Program-made: the position numbers and the translations under genes
Notes under the pieces: generated by a model
Database searches by the model: none
What the model was told of the DNA's origin: nothing
The model's input: the letters and a program-made list of their open reading frames with translations, nothing else
Shown: positions 19,271 to 27,350 of the stretch, piece by piece
Layout: every line of letters starts with the position of its first letter
Position numbering within the stretch: the first letter of the stretch is position 1
Assembly (NCBI RefSeq): GCF_040529065.1
Contig: NZ_CP132343.1
Coordinates: forward strand, 4,729,001 to 4,793,000
Direction of reading: 5' to 3'
From: Xanthomonas sacchari
GTDB taxonomy: Bacteria > Pseudomonadota > Gammaproteobacteria > Xanthomonadales > Xanthomonadaceae
Length of the DNA: 64,000 bases

Positions 19271-20875
19271 ATGACGCAAGCAACACGCCGTCGCAGGAGC
19301 AAGGCCGGGACATCGGCGCCATGGTTGGCCGGCTTGCTGCTGGCGGGCATCGGGGGATGGAACGCATCGGCACAACAGGCCGCCACCACTGCTGCGGCAT
19401 CACGGCCTGCCGCGCGCGCGCCGGCGACCACGCCAGCAGCGCCGCCGGCGACCGGGCAGGCAGCGGATGCCCCGTCGGCAGAACAGGCGCGACTGATGGC
19501 GCAAGGACGCCAGGTCGACCAGCTCAAGCAGACGGTGGAATCGCAGATCCAGGAACTGGGCAACGGCAACGCCTCGTCGGGCGGTGGCGGCGTCGCGTTG
19601 GCCGGCGACAAGAAGCCCTCGGTCGCCCCGTTGATCCAGCCGTCGCAAAGCATCTACGCCGGCGAAGCCGTGGTGCGGCGGGTTCCCGGTACGCTGCGCC
19701 GCATCGCGGTCGGCGACGGCGAGGTCCTGAGCGTCTTCTCGGTCGGCAAGTCCGAACTGGTCATGATCGGCACCAAGCCCGGCGAGACCAACGTCCACCT
19801 GTGGATGGCCGATGGCAGCCAGCGCGACGTCAACGTGACGGTCGGTGGCAGCAAGTCCGAAGGCGCGGCCGAGACCGTGCGCGAACTGCTGGGCAATACG
19901 CCGGGCGTCACCGTGCGGGCCATTGGCTCCAATGTGGTGATCTCGGGCAACGACGTGGATGCCGCCACCACGGCCAAGATCCAGGCCTTGCAGAAGATCT
20001 ATCCGCAGGTGCTGAACTTCGCCGGCGCCGACCCGGTCGGCATGCGGCCGATGGTGCAGATGGACGTGTCGATCATGGAGTTCAACAAGAACGCTGTGGA
20101 GGACCTGGGCATCCGCTGGGACAGCACCATCGACGGTCCGATCGGCGGCCTGATCCGCGACGTGACCACCAATAATTATTTCCGCGTGCTGCCGCAGGAC
20201 AACCAGACCTTCCAGGACATCAAGGATCAGTTGCCCACCAAGCTGCCCGGGCCGCAGGGCTACTTCGGTATCGCCACCACGATCGCCTCGAAGATCAACC
20301 TGCTGATGAGCCGCGGCAAGGCCTGGGTGCTGGCGCAGCCCAAGCTGAGCGCCAAGAGCGGCAGCAACGCGACCTTCCTGGTCGGTGGCGAAGTGCCGAT
20401 CGTGGTGCCGTCGATCCTCGGCCAGACCCAGATCGAGTACAAGGAATACGGCATCCGCCTGAACATCAACCCGTCGGTCAACTCGTCCAATCAGGTGAAT
20501 ACCTCGATCATGGCCGAGGTCAGCCGGATCGATCCATCGGTGTCGGTACAAGGTGTGCCTGGCTTCCTGACGCGGCGCGTCGAGACCGAACTGAACGTCA
20601 ATGCCGGCCAGACCATCGTCATCTCCGGGCTGCTCGATCGGGAAGCCTCCAAGGCGGTGGACAAGCTGCCGCTGCTGGGCGACATCCCGATCCTGGGCAA
20701 GCTGTTCCGCTCCGATGGCTTCCGCGGCAACAAGACCGAACTGGTGATCTTCGTGACCCCGCGCATCGTCAGCCCGACCTCGCCGGAGAACCTGCAGGAT
20801 CTGCAGCGCGCCCAAGGGATCGAAAAGGAGTTGCAGGACGAAATCAGCCCCCGCCAAGACAAGTTGATCAAGTAA
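19271..20875 (+). CDS. cpaC: Tad pilus secretin CpaC/RcpA
   Basis: The 534-residue outer-membrane secretin has a long N-terminal Ala/Gln-rich region after the signal, then the pilus/BON-like N-domains (residues about 115-235). The secretin core contains VGGEVPIVVPSILGQ near residue 380 and the C-terminal signature LPLLGDIPILGKLFRS followed by KTELVIFVTPRIV near 465-500. It forms the gated ring through which the pilus leaves the cell. No separate pilotin is obvious unless the lipoprotein at 15867 serves. Confidence 0.95.
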   Translation: MTQATRRRRSKAGTSAPWLAGLLLAGIGGWNASAQQAATTAAASRPAARAPATTPAAPPATGQAADAPSAEQARLMAQGRQVDQLKQTVESQIQELGNGNASSGGGGVALAGDKKPSVAPLIQPSQSIYAGEAVVRRVPGTLRRIAVGDGEVLSVFSVGKSELVMIGTKPGETNVHLWMADGSQRDVNVTVGGSKSEGAAETVRELLGNTPGVTVRAIGSNVVISGNDVDAATTAKIQALQKIYPQVLNFAGADPVGMRPMVQMDVSIMEFNKNAVEDLGIRWDSTIDGPIGGLIRDVTTNNYFRVLPQDNQTFQDIKDQLPTKLPGPQGYFGIATTIASKINLLMSRGKAWVLAQPKLSAKSGSNATFLVGGEVPIVVPSILGQTQIEYKEYGIRLNINPSVNSSNQVNTSIMAEVSRIDPSVSVQGVPGFLTRRVETELNVNAGQTIVISGLLDREASKAVDKLPLLGDIPILGKLFRSDGFRGNKTELVIFVTPRIVSPTSPENLQDLQRAQGIEKELQDEISPRQDKLIK

Positions 20876-20905
20876 TCCACCCCACGGAGCGCAAGGTTCA
20901 CCGCC

Positions 20906-22630
20906 ATGTTCACAGTGCTGATCAATACGCCAGGAGGCGACACGCGCCAGGTCAAGTGCATGCACCGCGAGTGCGGCATCGGCCGCGCCGATGCCAACCT
21001 GGTGATGCTGCAGGGCTGGAACATCGCCGGCAAGCACGCCACCCTGCTGCGCGAGGACGACGGCGTGTTCATCCTGCCCCTGGGCGGGCGCGAGCCAATC
21101 ACGCTCAACGGCAAGGTGGTGCTGGCCAAGCAGGGGCCGATCGACGGCAAGGACGAGATCCGCATCGGCCAGTACATGCTGAAGGTCAGCGGCGACGATG
21201 CACGCATCGTCCGGCAGACGCCTGCCGCCAACGACGGCGCGGCGGTCAGGGCCACGGAAGCGCCCGCGGCAACCACCGAGGCCGCGTCCGACCGCCAGGC
21301 GGCGGCGCCCGCCGCGACAGACATGGTGGTGGCTGGCCCGCCGCCGTCGGACATCGCCACTTGGCGCACCAAGCTGCACATGGCGCTGGTGCGGCAGATG
21401 GACCTGCGGCGCATGGACGTACGCAGCATGGACGACAGCGCGCTGCGCGACAGCACCATCAACCTGATCGACGACATCCTCAAGCGCGAGTTCAGCGATC
21501 TGCCGGCCGACATCAGCCCGCGCAGGCTGGCCAAGCAGGTGCTGGACGAGGCGATCGGACTGGGACCACTGGAAGACCTGATCGACGATCCGACCGTCAC
21601 CGAAATCATGGTCAATTCGCACGATGACATCTTCATCGAGCGTGCCGGGCGCATCCAGAAGTCCGAGGTGGTGTTCTCCAACGAACGTGCCTGCCTAGCC
21701 GCGATCGAACGCATCGTTACGCCCCTGGGGCGGCGTATCGACGAAAGTTCGCCGCTGGTCGACGCGCGCCTCAAGGACGGTTCGCGCGTCAATGCGGTGA
21801 TCCCGCCGGTCGCGCTGCGCGGCCCCAGCATCAGCATCCGCAAGTTCGCCACGCGCCGGCTGATGGGCGAGGACCTGCTGAAGTTCGGCTCGCTGAACCA
21901 GCCGATGCTGGACTTCCTGATTATGGCCGTGCGCGAGCGCCGCAACATCGTGGTGTCCGGCGGTACCGGCTCGGGCAAGACCACCCTGCTGAACATCCTG
22001 TCCAACTTCATCCCGGACGGCGACCGCGTGGTCACCATCGAGGATGCGGCGGAACTGAAACTGGTCCAGCCCAACCTGGTGGCGCTGGAAGCGCGCCCGC
22101 CCAACATGGAGGGCAAGGGCCAGATCACCATCCGCGACCTGGTCAAGAACGCGCTGCGCATGCGCCCGGACCGCATCGTCGTCGGCGAGTGCCGCGGCGG
22201 CGAATGCCTGGACATGCTGCAGGCGATGAACACCGGCCACGAAGGCTCGCTGACCACCGCGCACGCCAACAACCCGCGCGAGACGCTCTCGCGCCTGGAG
22301 GTGATGGTGATGATGGCCGGCATGGAGCTGCCGATGACGGTGGTGCGCGAGCAGATCGCGTCGGCGGTCAACCTGATCGTGCACCAGCGCCGCTATCCCT
22401 GCGGCTCGCGCAAGGTCAGCCACATCACCGAAATCACCGGCATCGAAAGCGGCACCATCCAGATGCAGGACCTGTTCCTGTTCAAGCCCACCACCTACCA
22501 TGGCCCCGACGGCAAGGTCGCCGGTAACTTCGTTGCGACCGGTGCAGTGCCCGAGTTCTACGAAGAGCTCGCCGAGCGCGGCGTGTCGGTGGATCTGGGC
22601 ATCTTCCGCAACCAGGGAGGCGCGCGCTGA
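20906..22630 (+). CDS. cpaF: Tad pilus ATPase CpaF/TadA with N-terminal FHA domain
   Basis: This 574-residue protein is a fusion. Residues about 1-105 look like a forkhead-associated domain: ECGIGRADANLVM corresponds to the GR motif and NIAGKHATLLRED to the S-x-x-H region. An Ala/Thr/Pro linker (about 108-145) follows. The rest is the TadA/CpaF secretion ATPase, with Walker A GGTGSGKTTL near 352, an Asp/Glu box TIEDAAELKL, Walker B RIVVGECRGGE near 423 and the His box TTAHANNPRETLSR. It is the cytoplasmic motor for pilus assembly. FHA domains bind phosphothreonine, so phospho-regulation is inferred. Its 1-base overlap couples it to tadB. Confidence 0.93.
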   Translation: MFTVLINTPGGDTRQVKCMHRECGIGRADANLVMLQGWNIAGKHATLLREDDGVFILPLGGREPITLNGKVVLAKQGPIDGKDEIRIGQYMLKVSGDDARIVRQTPAANDGAAVRATEAPAATTEAASDRQAAAPAATDMVVAGPPPSDIATWRTKLHMALVRQMDLRRMDVRSMDDSALRDSTINLIDDILKREFSDLPADISPRRLAKQVLDEAIGLGPLEDLIDDPTVTEIMVNSHDDIFIERAGRIQKSEVVFSNERACLAAIERIVTPLGRRIDESSPLVDARLKDGSRVNAVIPPVALRGPSISIRKFATRRLMGEDLLKFGSLNQPMLDFLIMAVRERRNIVVSGGTGSGKTTLLNILSNFIPDGDRVVTIEDAAELKLVQPNLVALEARPPNMEGKGQITIRDLVKNALRMRPDRIVVGECRGGECLDMLQAMNTGHEGSLTTAHANNPRETLSRLEVMVMMAGMELPMTVVREQIASAVNLIVHQRRYPCGSRKVSHITEITGIESGTIQMQDLFLFKPTTYHGPDGKVAGNFVATGAVPEFYEELAERGVSVDLGIFRNQGGAR

Positions 22631-23478
22631 TGGGCCTGTGGCTGATCGCCCTGCTGGTGTTTGCCGGAACCGCGATGGCCATCCTGCTGATCGCGCGCTC
22701 CAGCGAGCAGTTCCTGAAGCGCTACCGCGAAAGCTTCATGGACCAGGCCCGCATGAACCTGGCGGACATGTTCCTGTTCCTGGATCCGGCCCAGGTCTAC
22801 ATGATCAGCGCCGTGGTGATGGTGGTCATCCCGCTGCTGGTGTGGATGCTGACCGGCAGCCTGGTCATCGCGGTGCTGATCGGCATCTTCCTGATCTTCG
22901 CCCCGCGCAAGGTCTACGCGTTCCTGCGCAAGCGTCGGCTGGAGAAGATCCAGGAGCAGCTTCCCGACGCGCTGCAGATGCTGTCCAGCAGCCTGCGCGC
23001 CGGCGTCGGCTTTGCGCCGGCGATGGAAGTGCTGGTCCACGACGGCCAGCCGCCGCTGGCGCAGGAACTGGCGCTGGTGCTGCGCGAACAACACATGGGG
23101 CTGCGCGCCGAGGAAGCGATGGAGAACTTCAGCAAGCGCGTGCCCATCACCGATGCGGAGCTGTTCGTCTCGGCGGTGAATATTTCGCGTGAGGTCGGCG
23201 GCAATCTGGCCGAGACCCTGGCGACACTGGCAGAGACGCTGCGCCGACGCCTGACCATGGAGAAGAAAGTGAAGTCGCTGACCGCGCAGGGCCGCCTACA
23301 GGGCATCGTCATGGCGATGCTGCCGGTGTTCCTGATCGGCTACCTCAGCGTGATGTATAGCGAAACCATGCAGCCGATGTTCCACAGCTGGCACGGCTGG
23401 GTGGTGATCACCATCTGCCTGGTCATGGAATACCTGGGCTACCGTCTCTGCAAGAAGATCATGACGATCGACGTATGA
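22630..23478 (+). CDS. tadB: Tad pilus platform protein TadB
   Basis: A 282-residue inner-membrane protein with two N-terminal helices, a cytosolic T2SS-F domain (LPDALQMLSSSLRAGVGF near residue 115 and NISREVGGNLAETL near 190) and two C-terminal helices. It forms, with TadC, the membrane platform that couples the ATPase to pilin polymerisation. It overlaps cpaF by one base and tadC by four. Confidence 0.94.
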   Translation: MGLWLIALLVFAGTAMAILLIARSSEQFLKRYRESFMDQARMNLADMFLFLDPAQVYMISAVVMVVIPLLVWMLTGSLVIAVLIGIFLIFAPRKVYAFLRKRRLEKIQEQLPDALQMLSSSLRAGVGFAPAMEVLVHDGQPPLAQELALVLREQHMGLRAEEAMENFSKRVPITDAELFVSAVNISREVGGNLAETLATLAETLRRRLTMEKKVKSLTAQGRLQGIVMAMLPVFLIGYLSVMYSETMQPMFHSWHGWVVITICLVMEYLGYRLCKKIMTIDV

Positions 23479-24365
23479 CCTGGATGCTCGCCCTCGTCGC
23501 GCTTCTCGCTGCCGGCGCCGTCGCGCTGGTGGTCATCGGCACGCGCGGGGTGATCCGCGAAGTCGAACTGGAGGACCGCACCTACTACGATCCGCTGCCG
23601 CGGCTGATGCAACTGATGTGGCCGTTGGTGACGGTGCTGACCCGGCGCATCGCGCCGCGCCTGAGCGTGGCGCAACTGGAACAGACCCACCGCCAGTTGC
23701 AGGCCGCCGGCCAGGACTACACGCTGACACCGGAAGAGTTCTACGGCCTGCGCATGGCCAGCGCGCTGGTGGTGATCGCCTTCTTCCTGCTGTGCACCGG
23801 CATGCTCGGCCACCTGGGCATCGGTTCGGGCCTGATGTGCGTGCTGTTCGGCGGCGTGCTGGGCTGGCTGTATCCCGCACTGTGGCTGGGCGAGCGGCGC
23901 AAGGCGCGGCAGAAGACCGTGGTGCGCGACCTGCCGGTCTATCTGGACTTCATCACCATGTCGGTCGAGGCCGGCCTGAACGTCACCGGCGGCATCGAGC
24001 AGGCGGTCGCCAAGGGACCGGCCGGCGCACTGTCGCAGGAGTTCTCGCGCATGCTGCGCGATCTGCGCGCCGGCCTGCCGCGCGCCGAGGCGCTGCGCCG
24101 CATGGCCGAGCGCATGGACATCGCGCAGATCACCAGCTTCACCAGTGCGCTGATCCAGGCCGACAAGGTCGGTGCCAACCTCAGCGACACCTTGCGCGCG
24201 CAGGCCAACCAGCGCCGCGAGGAACGCTTCCTGCGCGCCGAGAAGCTGGCGCTGGAAGCGCCGGTGAAGATGATGCTGCCGCTGGTGATGTTCTTCTTCC
24301 CGCTGATCTTCCTGTTCCTCGCCTACTTCATCTACTTGAAGATGCTGCAGGAGGGGATCCTGTGA
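23475..24365 (+). CDS. tadC: Tad pilus platform protein TadC
   Basis: The 296-residue companion of TadB has the T2SS-F motif LPVYLDFITMSVEAGLNVTG near residue 155, the second half QADKVGANLSDTLRAQA near 235, and C-terminal helix VMFFFPLIFLFLAYFIY. Its last codon overlaps the GTG start of the DUF192 gene (GTGA). Confidence 0.94.
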   Translation: MTWMLALVALLAAGAVALVVIGTRGVIREVELEDRTYYDPLPRLMQLMWPLVTVLTRRIAPRLSVAQLEQTHRQLQAAGQDYTLTPEEFYGLRMASALVVIAFFLLCTGMLGHLGIGSGLMCVLFGGVLGWLYPALWLGERRKARQKTVVRDLPVYLDFITMSVEAGLNVTGGIEQAVAKGPAGALSQEFSRMLRDLRAGLPRAEALRRMAERMDIAQITSFTSALIQADKVGANLSDTLRAQANQRREERFLRAEKLALEAPVKMMLPLVMFFFPLIFLFLAYFIYLKMLQEGIL

Positions 24366-24748
24366 AGCGTGGATGCATCGAGCGCAGCGCCGGCGCCCCG
24401 ATCCCGCAGGTGTGGGCGGCCGATACCTGGTGGTCGCGTGCGCGTGGCCTGCTGGCGCGCCCGGCACTGGCCACGGACGGCTCGGAGGCCTTGCTGATCC
24501 GTCCCTGCGCCAGCGTGCATACCATCGGCATGGGCTACCCGCTGGATCTGGTGTTCCTGGGCCGCGACGATGTGGTGCTGGAGTGGCGCGAGAACGTCAG
24601 GCCGTATCGCACGGCGATGTGCCGCCGTGCCGCGACCACCATCGAGTTCCATGGCGGTGCGCTGGACCGTCTGCAACCGCAACGCGGCGAACACTGGCAC
24701 TGGCGCGCCACCGCGCCGGCGCCTTCCTCTCCGGGAGCCCGCTCATGA
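24362..24748 (+). CDS. DUF192 family protein embedded in the Tad locus
   Basis: The start is GTG 24362, overlapping the tadC stop by four bases; the stop overlaps the next gene by four. The 128-residue product matches the DUF192 pattern: ARGLLARP, then LLIRPCASVHTIGM near residue 45-58, YPLDLVFLGRDDVV and NVRPYRTAMCRRAATTIEF. DUF192 proteins are small beta-rich domains, usually exported; this copy has no evident signal peptide, so it is probably cytosolic. Function is unknown. The double translational coupling strongly suggests a role in this pilus. Confidence 0.85.
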   Translation: MKRGCIERSAGAPIPQVWAADTWWSRARGLLARPALATDGSEALLIRPCASVHTIGMGYPLDLVFLGRDDVVLEWRENVRPYRTAMCRRAATTIEFHGGALDRLQPQRGEHWHWRATAPAPSSPGARS

Positions 24749-25413
24749 ATGCACGCGTCCGCACACTCCGCAGTCGCACGTCGATGCGCGGCCAATCCAT
24801 GGTGGAACTGGTGATCATCACGCCGGTGCTGCTGTTCCTGTTGCTTGCGGTCATCCAGGCGGTGCTGCTGTACCGCATGAAATCCACGCTCGATTACGCC
24901 GCGCTGATGGCGGCGCGCGCGGGTGCGGTGAGCGGAGTGGACCGCATGGAGATGCGCAAGGGCTTCGCCAAGGGCATGATGCCGCTGTACGCCCACGACA
25001 CCGGCCAGGCCGCGCTCGAAGTGGCATACGCCAAGGCATTCGCCGACCTCACCCTGCACGGCCACATCACCGTGATCAATCCCACGCGGGCCGCGTGGAG
25101 CAACTTCCGCGAACGTCAGTACAACGGCCAGTACGCGTTGCCGAACGACACGCTCGCCTATCGCAGCGATGCGATCGGCAGCAGCGGCGTCAATGTGCAG
25201 GACGCCAACATCCTCAAGATCAAGGTGGTCTACGACGCGCCACTGGTGGTGCCCTTCGTCGGCTGGGTGCTGGGCGGGAAATCGCAGTACCTGAAAGCAG
25301 GTACGTTCGAAGCCTCTCCGCTGCAGCCGCTCACCGGACGCCTGCCCATCGAGAGCTATGCGATCGTGCGCATGCAGTCGCCGATCTACACGCAAGGCAA
25401 CCTCGACAAGTGA
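24745..25413 (+). CDS. tadE: TadE/TadF-family minor pseudopilin
   Basis: The 222-residue prepilin has a basic leader, the site RG/QSMVELVI with Glu at +5, a hydrophobic helix (PVLLFLLLAVIQAVLLY) and the typical TLDYAALMAARAGAV segment. The rest is a periplasmic domain. TadE-type pseudopilins prime assembly or sit at the pilus base or tip. It overlaps the DUF192 gene by four bases and the next gene by one. Confidence 0.9.
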   Translation: MNARVRTLRSRTSMRGQSMVELVIITPVLLFLLLAVIQAVLLYRMKSTLDYAALMAARAGAVSGVDRMEMRKGFAKGMMPLYAHDTGQAALEVAYAKAFADLTLHGHITVINPTRAAWSNFRERQYNGQYALPNDTLAYRSDAIGSSGVNVQDANILKIKVVYDAPLVVPFVGWVLGGKSQYLKAGTFEASPLQPLTGRLPIESYAIVRMQSPIYTQGNLDK

Positions 25414-26021
25414 TGCCCCGTCTCGCGCTGCTGGCGTGCGTTGCACTGCTGTCCCAGATCATTGCCGGCTCGGCGTGCGCCGAGGACGCCGCGTTCTCCG
25501 GCGTGGCGCAGGTCAGCACCAACGAACTTGGCGGCCTGAGCCGGATCCAGCCGCGCGGTGCGGTGCAGCCGGCGACGGTGTTCTTTCGCGACGACGCGTT
25601 GCGGATCCAGTTCCAGGATGCCGGCGGTCGGTCGTATGCGCTGATCCTGGCAAAGGGTGCGCCCACCGGCTGGATCGTGGGCCAGCAAGGGGGTGCCATG
25701 CCCGTTCCCGGCATGCGCTGGCCGCTACGCTTCGATCCAGAGCAACCCTGCGCGGGACTCGGCATGTTCGCCGACTGCCAGCGTGGCGACAGCGGCCTGC
25801 GCGCGGGCCGCGACGCGGTGCAATGGCGGTACCGCCTGGCCAATCCGGATGGGCCGGGCAGAACCCGGCAAGGCACGATGTGGCTGGACCGCGAGACCGG
25901 CCTGGTGCTCGCCTATCGCGGCAAGACCGGACTGGAACAGCAACAGCACTGGGACATCCAACGCGTCGACTATGGCCCGCAGCCGGATGCCTTGTTCCAG
26001 CCGCCCGACCTCGCGCACTGA
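25413..26021 (+). CDS. Uncharacterised exported protein at the end of the Tad core
   Basis: ATG 25413 overlaps the preceding TGA by one base. The 202-residue product has a signal peptide ending GSACA before EDAAFSG. The mature part contains a Cys pair near residues 110 and 118 and a WRYRL...MWLDRETGLVLAYRG region suggestive of an all-beta fold. I recognise no family. It is paired with the TadE gene just as the exported protein at 17503 is paired with the other TadE-like gene. Confidence 0.7.
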   Translation: MPRLALLACVALLSQIIAGSACAEDAAFSGVAQVSTNELGGLSRIQPRGAVQPATVFFRDDALRIQFQDAGGRSYALILAKGAPTGWIVGQQGGAMPVPGMRWPLRFDPEQPCAGLGMFADCQRGDSGLRAGRDAVQWRYRLANPDGPGRTRQGTMWLDRETGLVLAYRGKTGLEQQQHWDIQRVDYGPQPDALFQPPDLAH

Positions 26022-26150
26022 TCCCGCGTCACCTGCAATCCATGCGCACGTCGCCCACTCTTGGTCGACGCGGATTCATGGTTCTGCAGCAAGATCGGCC
26101 GATCGCGCCGTTACACTAGATTGGTTCGTCCCCCGACAAGGAGTATCTCC

Positions 26151-27182
26151 GTGAAAAGAGCAGTAGCGGCGACGTTGGCCCTGGCCGCCATCGCAAGCCT
26201 GAGCGCCTGCAAGAAGCATGAGCAGCCCGCGCATCCCGACGATCAGGCGGCGCCCCCCGCGGCGACCGCCAGCGCCACGCAGGACGCGTCCACGCAGCAC
26301 GCTACCGCCAGCACGGCATTCGATCCGGCCAGCTTGCCGGTGTCCGACGTCGCACTGGGAGATTTTCCGTACATCGCACTGCCCACCGGCTACGTCACCG
26401 GCAGCACGCCGGACGTCGCGGACTTCGACCAGGTGCCGTTCTGGACCGGCGATCGGCTGCAGCCGGTCGAGGGCAAGGTCTGGTCGGCGCACATCGATGC
26501 GGCGCAGGGCAAGACCTTCTCCGACCTGGAACTGTCCCGCAACATCGAGGCCGTCGTGACCGCACTCGGCGGCAAGAAGATCTTCGACGGCCGGATTCCC
26601 GAGGCGGCGACGCAGAAGATCAAGGAGTGGCCGCGCGATGTCGCCACCAAGTACAACAGCGGCCTTGGCGACATCTGGAACAATCCGGCACAGGTCTTCG
26701 TGGTGCATCGCGCCGACCGCGACATCTGGATCCACCTGTGCAGCTACCAGTTCGGTGGAGGCCTGCTGATTGCCGAGACCAAGCCGCTGCAGGTCACCGC
26801 CAGCCTGCTGCCGGCCAGCGAACTGAAGACGCAGATCGACAAGACCGGCAAGGTGGCCTTGCACGTCAACTTCGCCACCGACAAGACCGACATCCTGCCC
26901 GACTCGCAGCCGCAGATCGCGCAGGTCGTGCAATTGCTCAAGCAGGACGCCGCGTTGAAGCTGGCCGTCAACGGCTATACGGACGGCAGCGGCGATGCCG
27001 CGCACAACAAGACGCTGTCGGAGGGACGCGCCAAGGCGGTGGTCGCCGCGCTCGTCGCGCAGGGTATCGACGCGTCGCGCCTGACCGCGGCCGGCTTCGG
27101 CGATGCCGACCCGGTGGCGGACAATGCGACCGAGCAAGGCAAGTCGCAGAACCGCCGCGTCGAGTTGGTGAAGAAGAGCTGA
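26151..27182 (+). CDS. OmpA-family lipoprotein
   Basis: GTG 26151 has AAGGAG at ideal spacing. The 343-residue product begins with a signal and lipobox LSA-C-K, followed by an Ala/Pro/Gln-rich linker. Residues 85-230 form an unrecognised domain. The last 110 residues are an OmpA-type peptidoglycan-binding domain with NFATDKTDILPDS, NGYTDGSGDAAHNKTLSEGR in two parts, and the C-terminal NRRVEL. It probably anchors a structure to the cell wall. It follows the Tad genes after 129 bases on the same strand, so membership of the system is likely but not proven. Confidence 0.85.
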   Translation: MKRAVAATLALAAIASLSACKKHEQPAHPDDQAAPPAATASATQDASTQHATASTAFDPASLPVSDVALGDFPYIALPTGYVTGSTPDVADFDQVPFWTGDRLQPVEGKVWSAHIDAAQGKTFSDLELSRNIEAVVTALGGKKIFDGRIPEAATQKIKEWPRDVATKYNSGLGDIWNNPAQVFVVHRADRDIWIHLCSYQFGGGLLIAETKPLQVTASLLPASELKTQIDKTGKVALHVNFATDKTDILPDSQPQIAQVVQLLKQDAALKLAVNGYTDGSGDAAHNKTLSEGRAKAVVAALVAQGIDASRLTAAGFGDADPVADNATEQGKSQNRRVELVKKS

Positions 27183-27350
27183 GCCGCACCGGGTACCGCG
27201 GCATGCGGTCACCCTGATGCGTGCGGGTCGTGGTGCGGCGCAACGGCATGACCGATTGCGCCGCATCGTCGACAGGACCGCACGCGCGCTCGTTTGCCGG
27301 CATGCGTTTCCGCAGTCGGACGCCTCCCACTCCATGGCGATCCACGTCTC

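Noticed and set aside
19400-21622. A 740-codon minus-strand frame across the secretin and ATPase genes
   Set aside because: It is antisense to cpaC and cpaF, which are well-conserved proteins. Its composition (His, Asp, Gln-rich) and lack of ribosome site or family resemblance mark it as a shadow.
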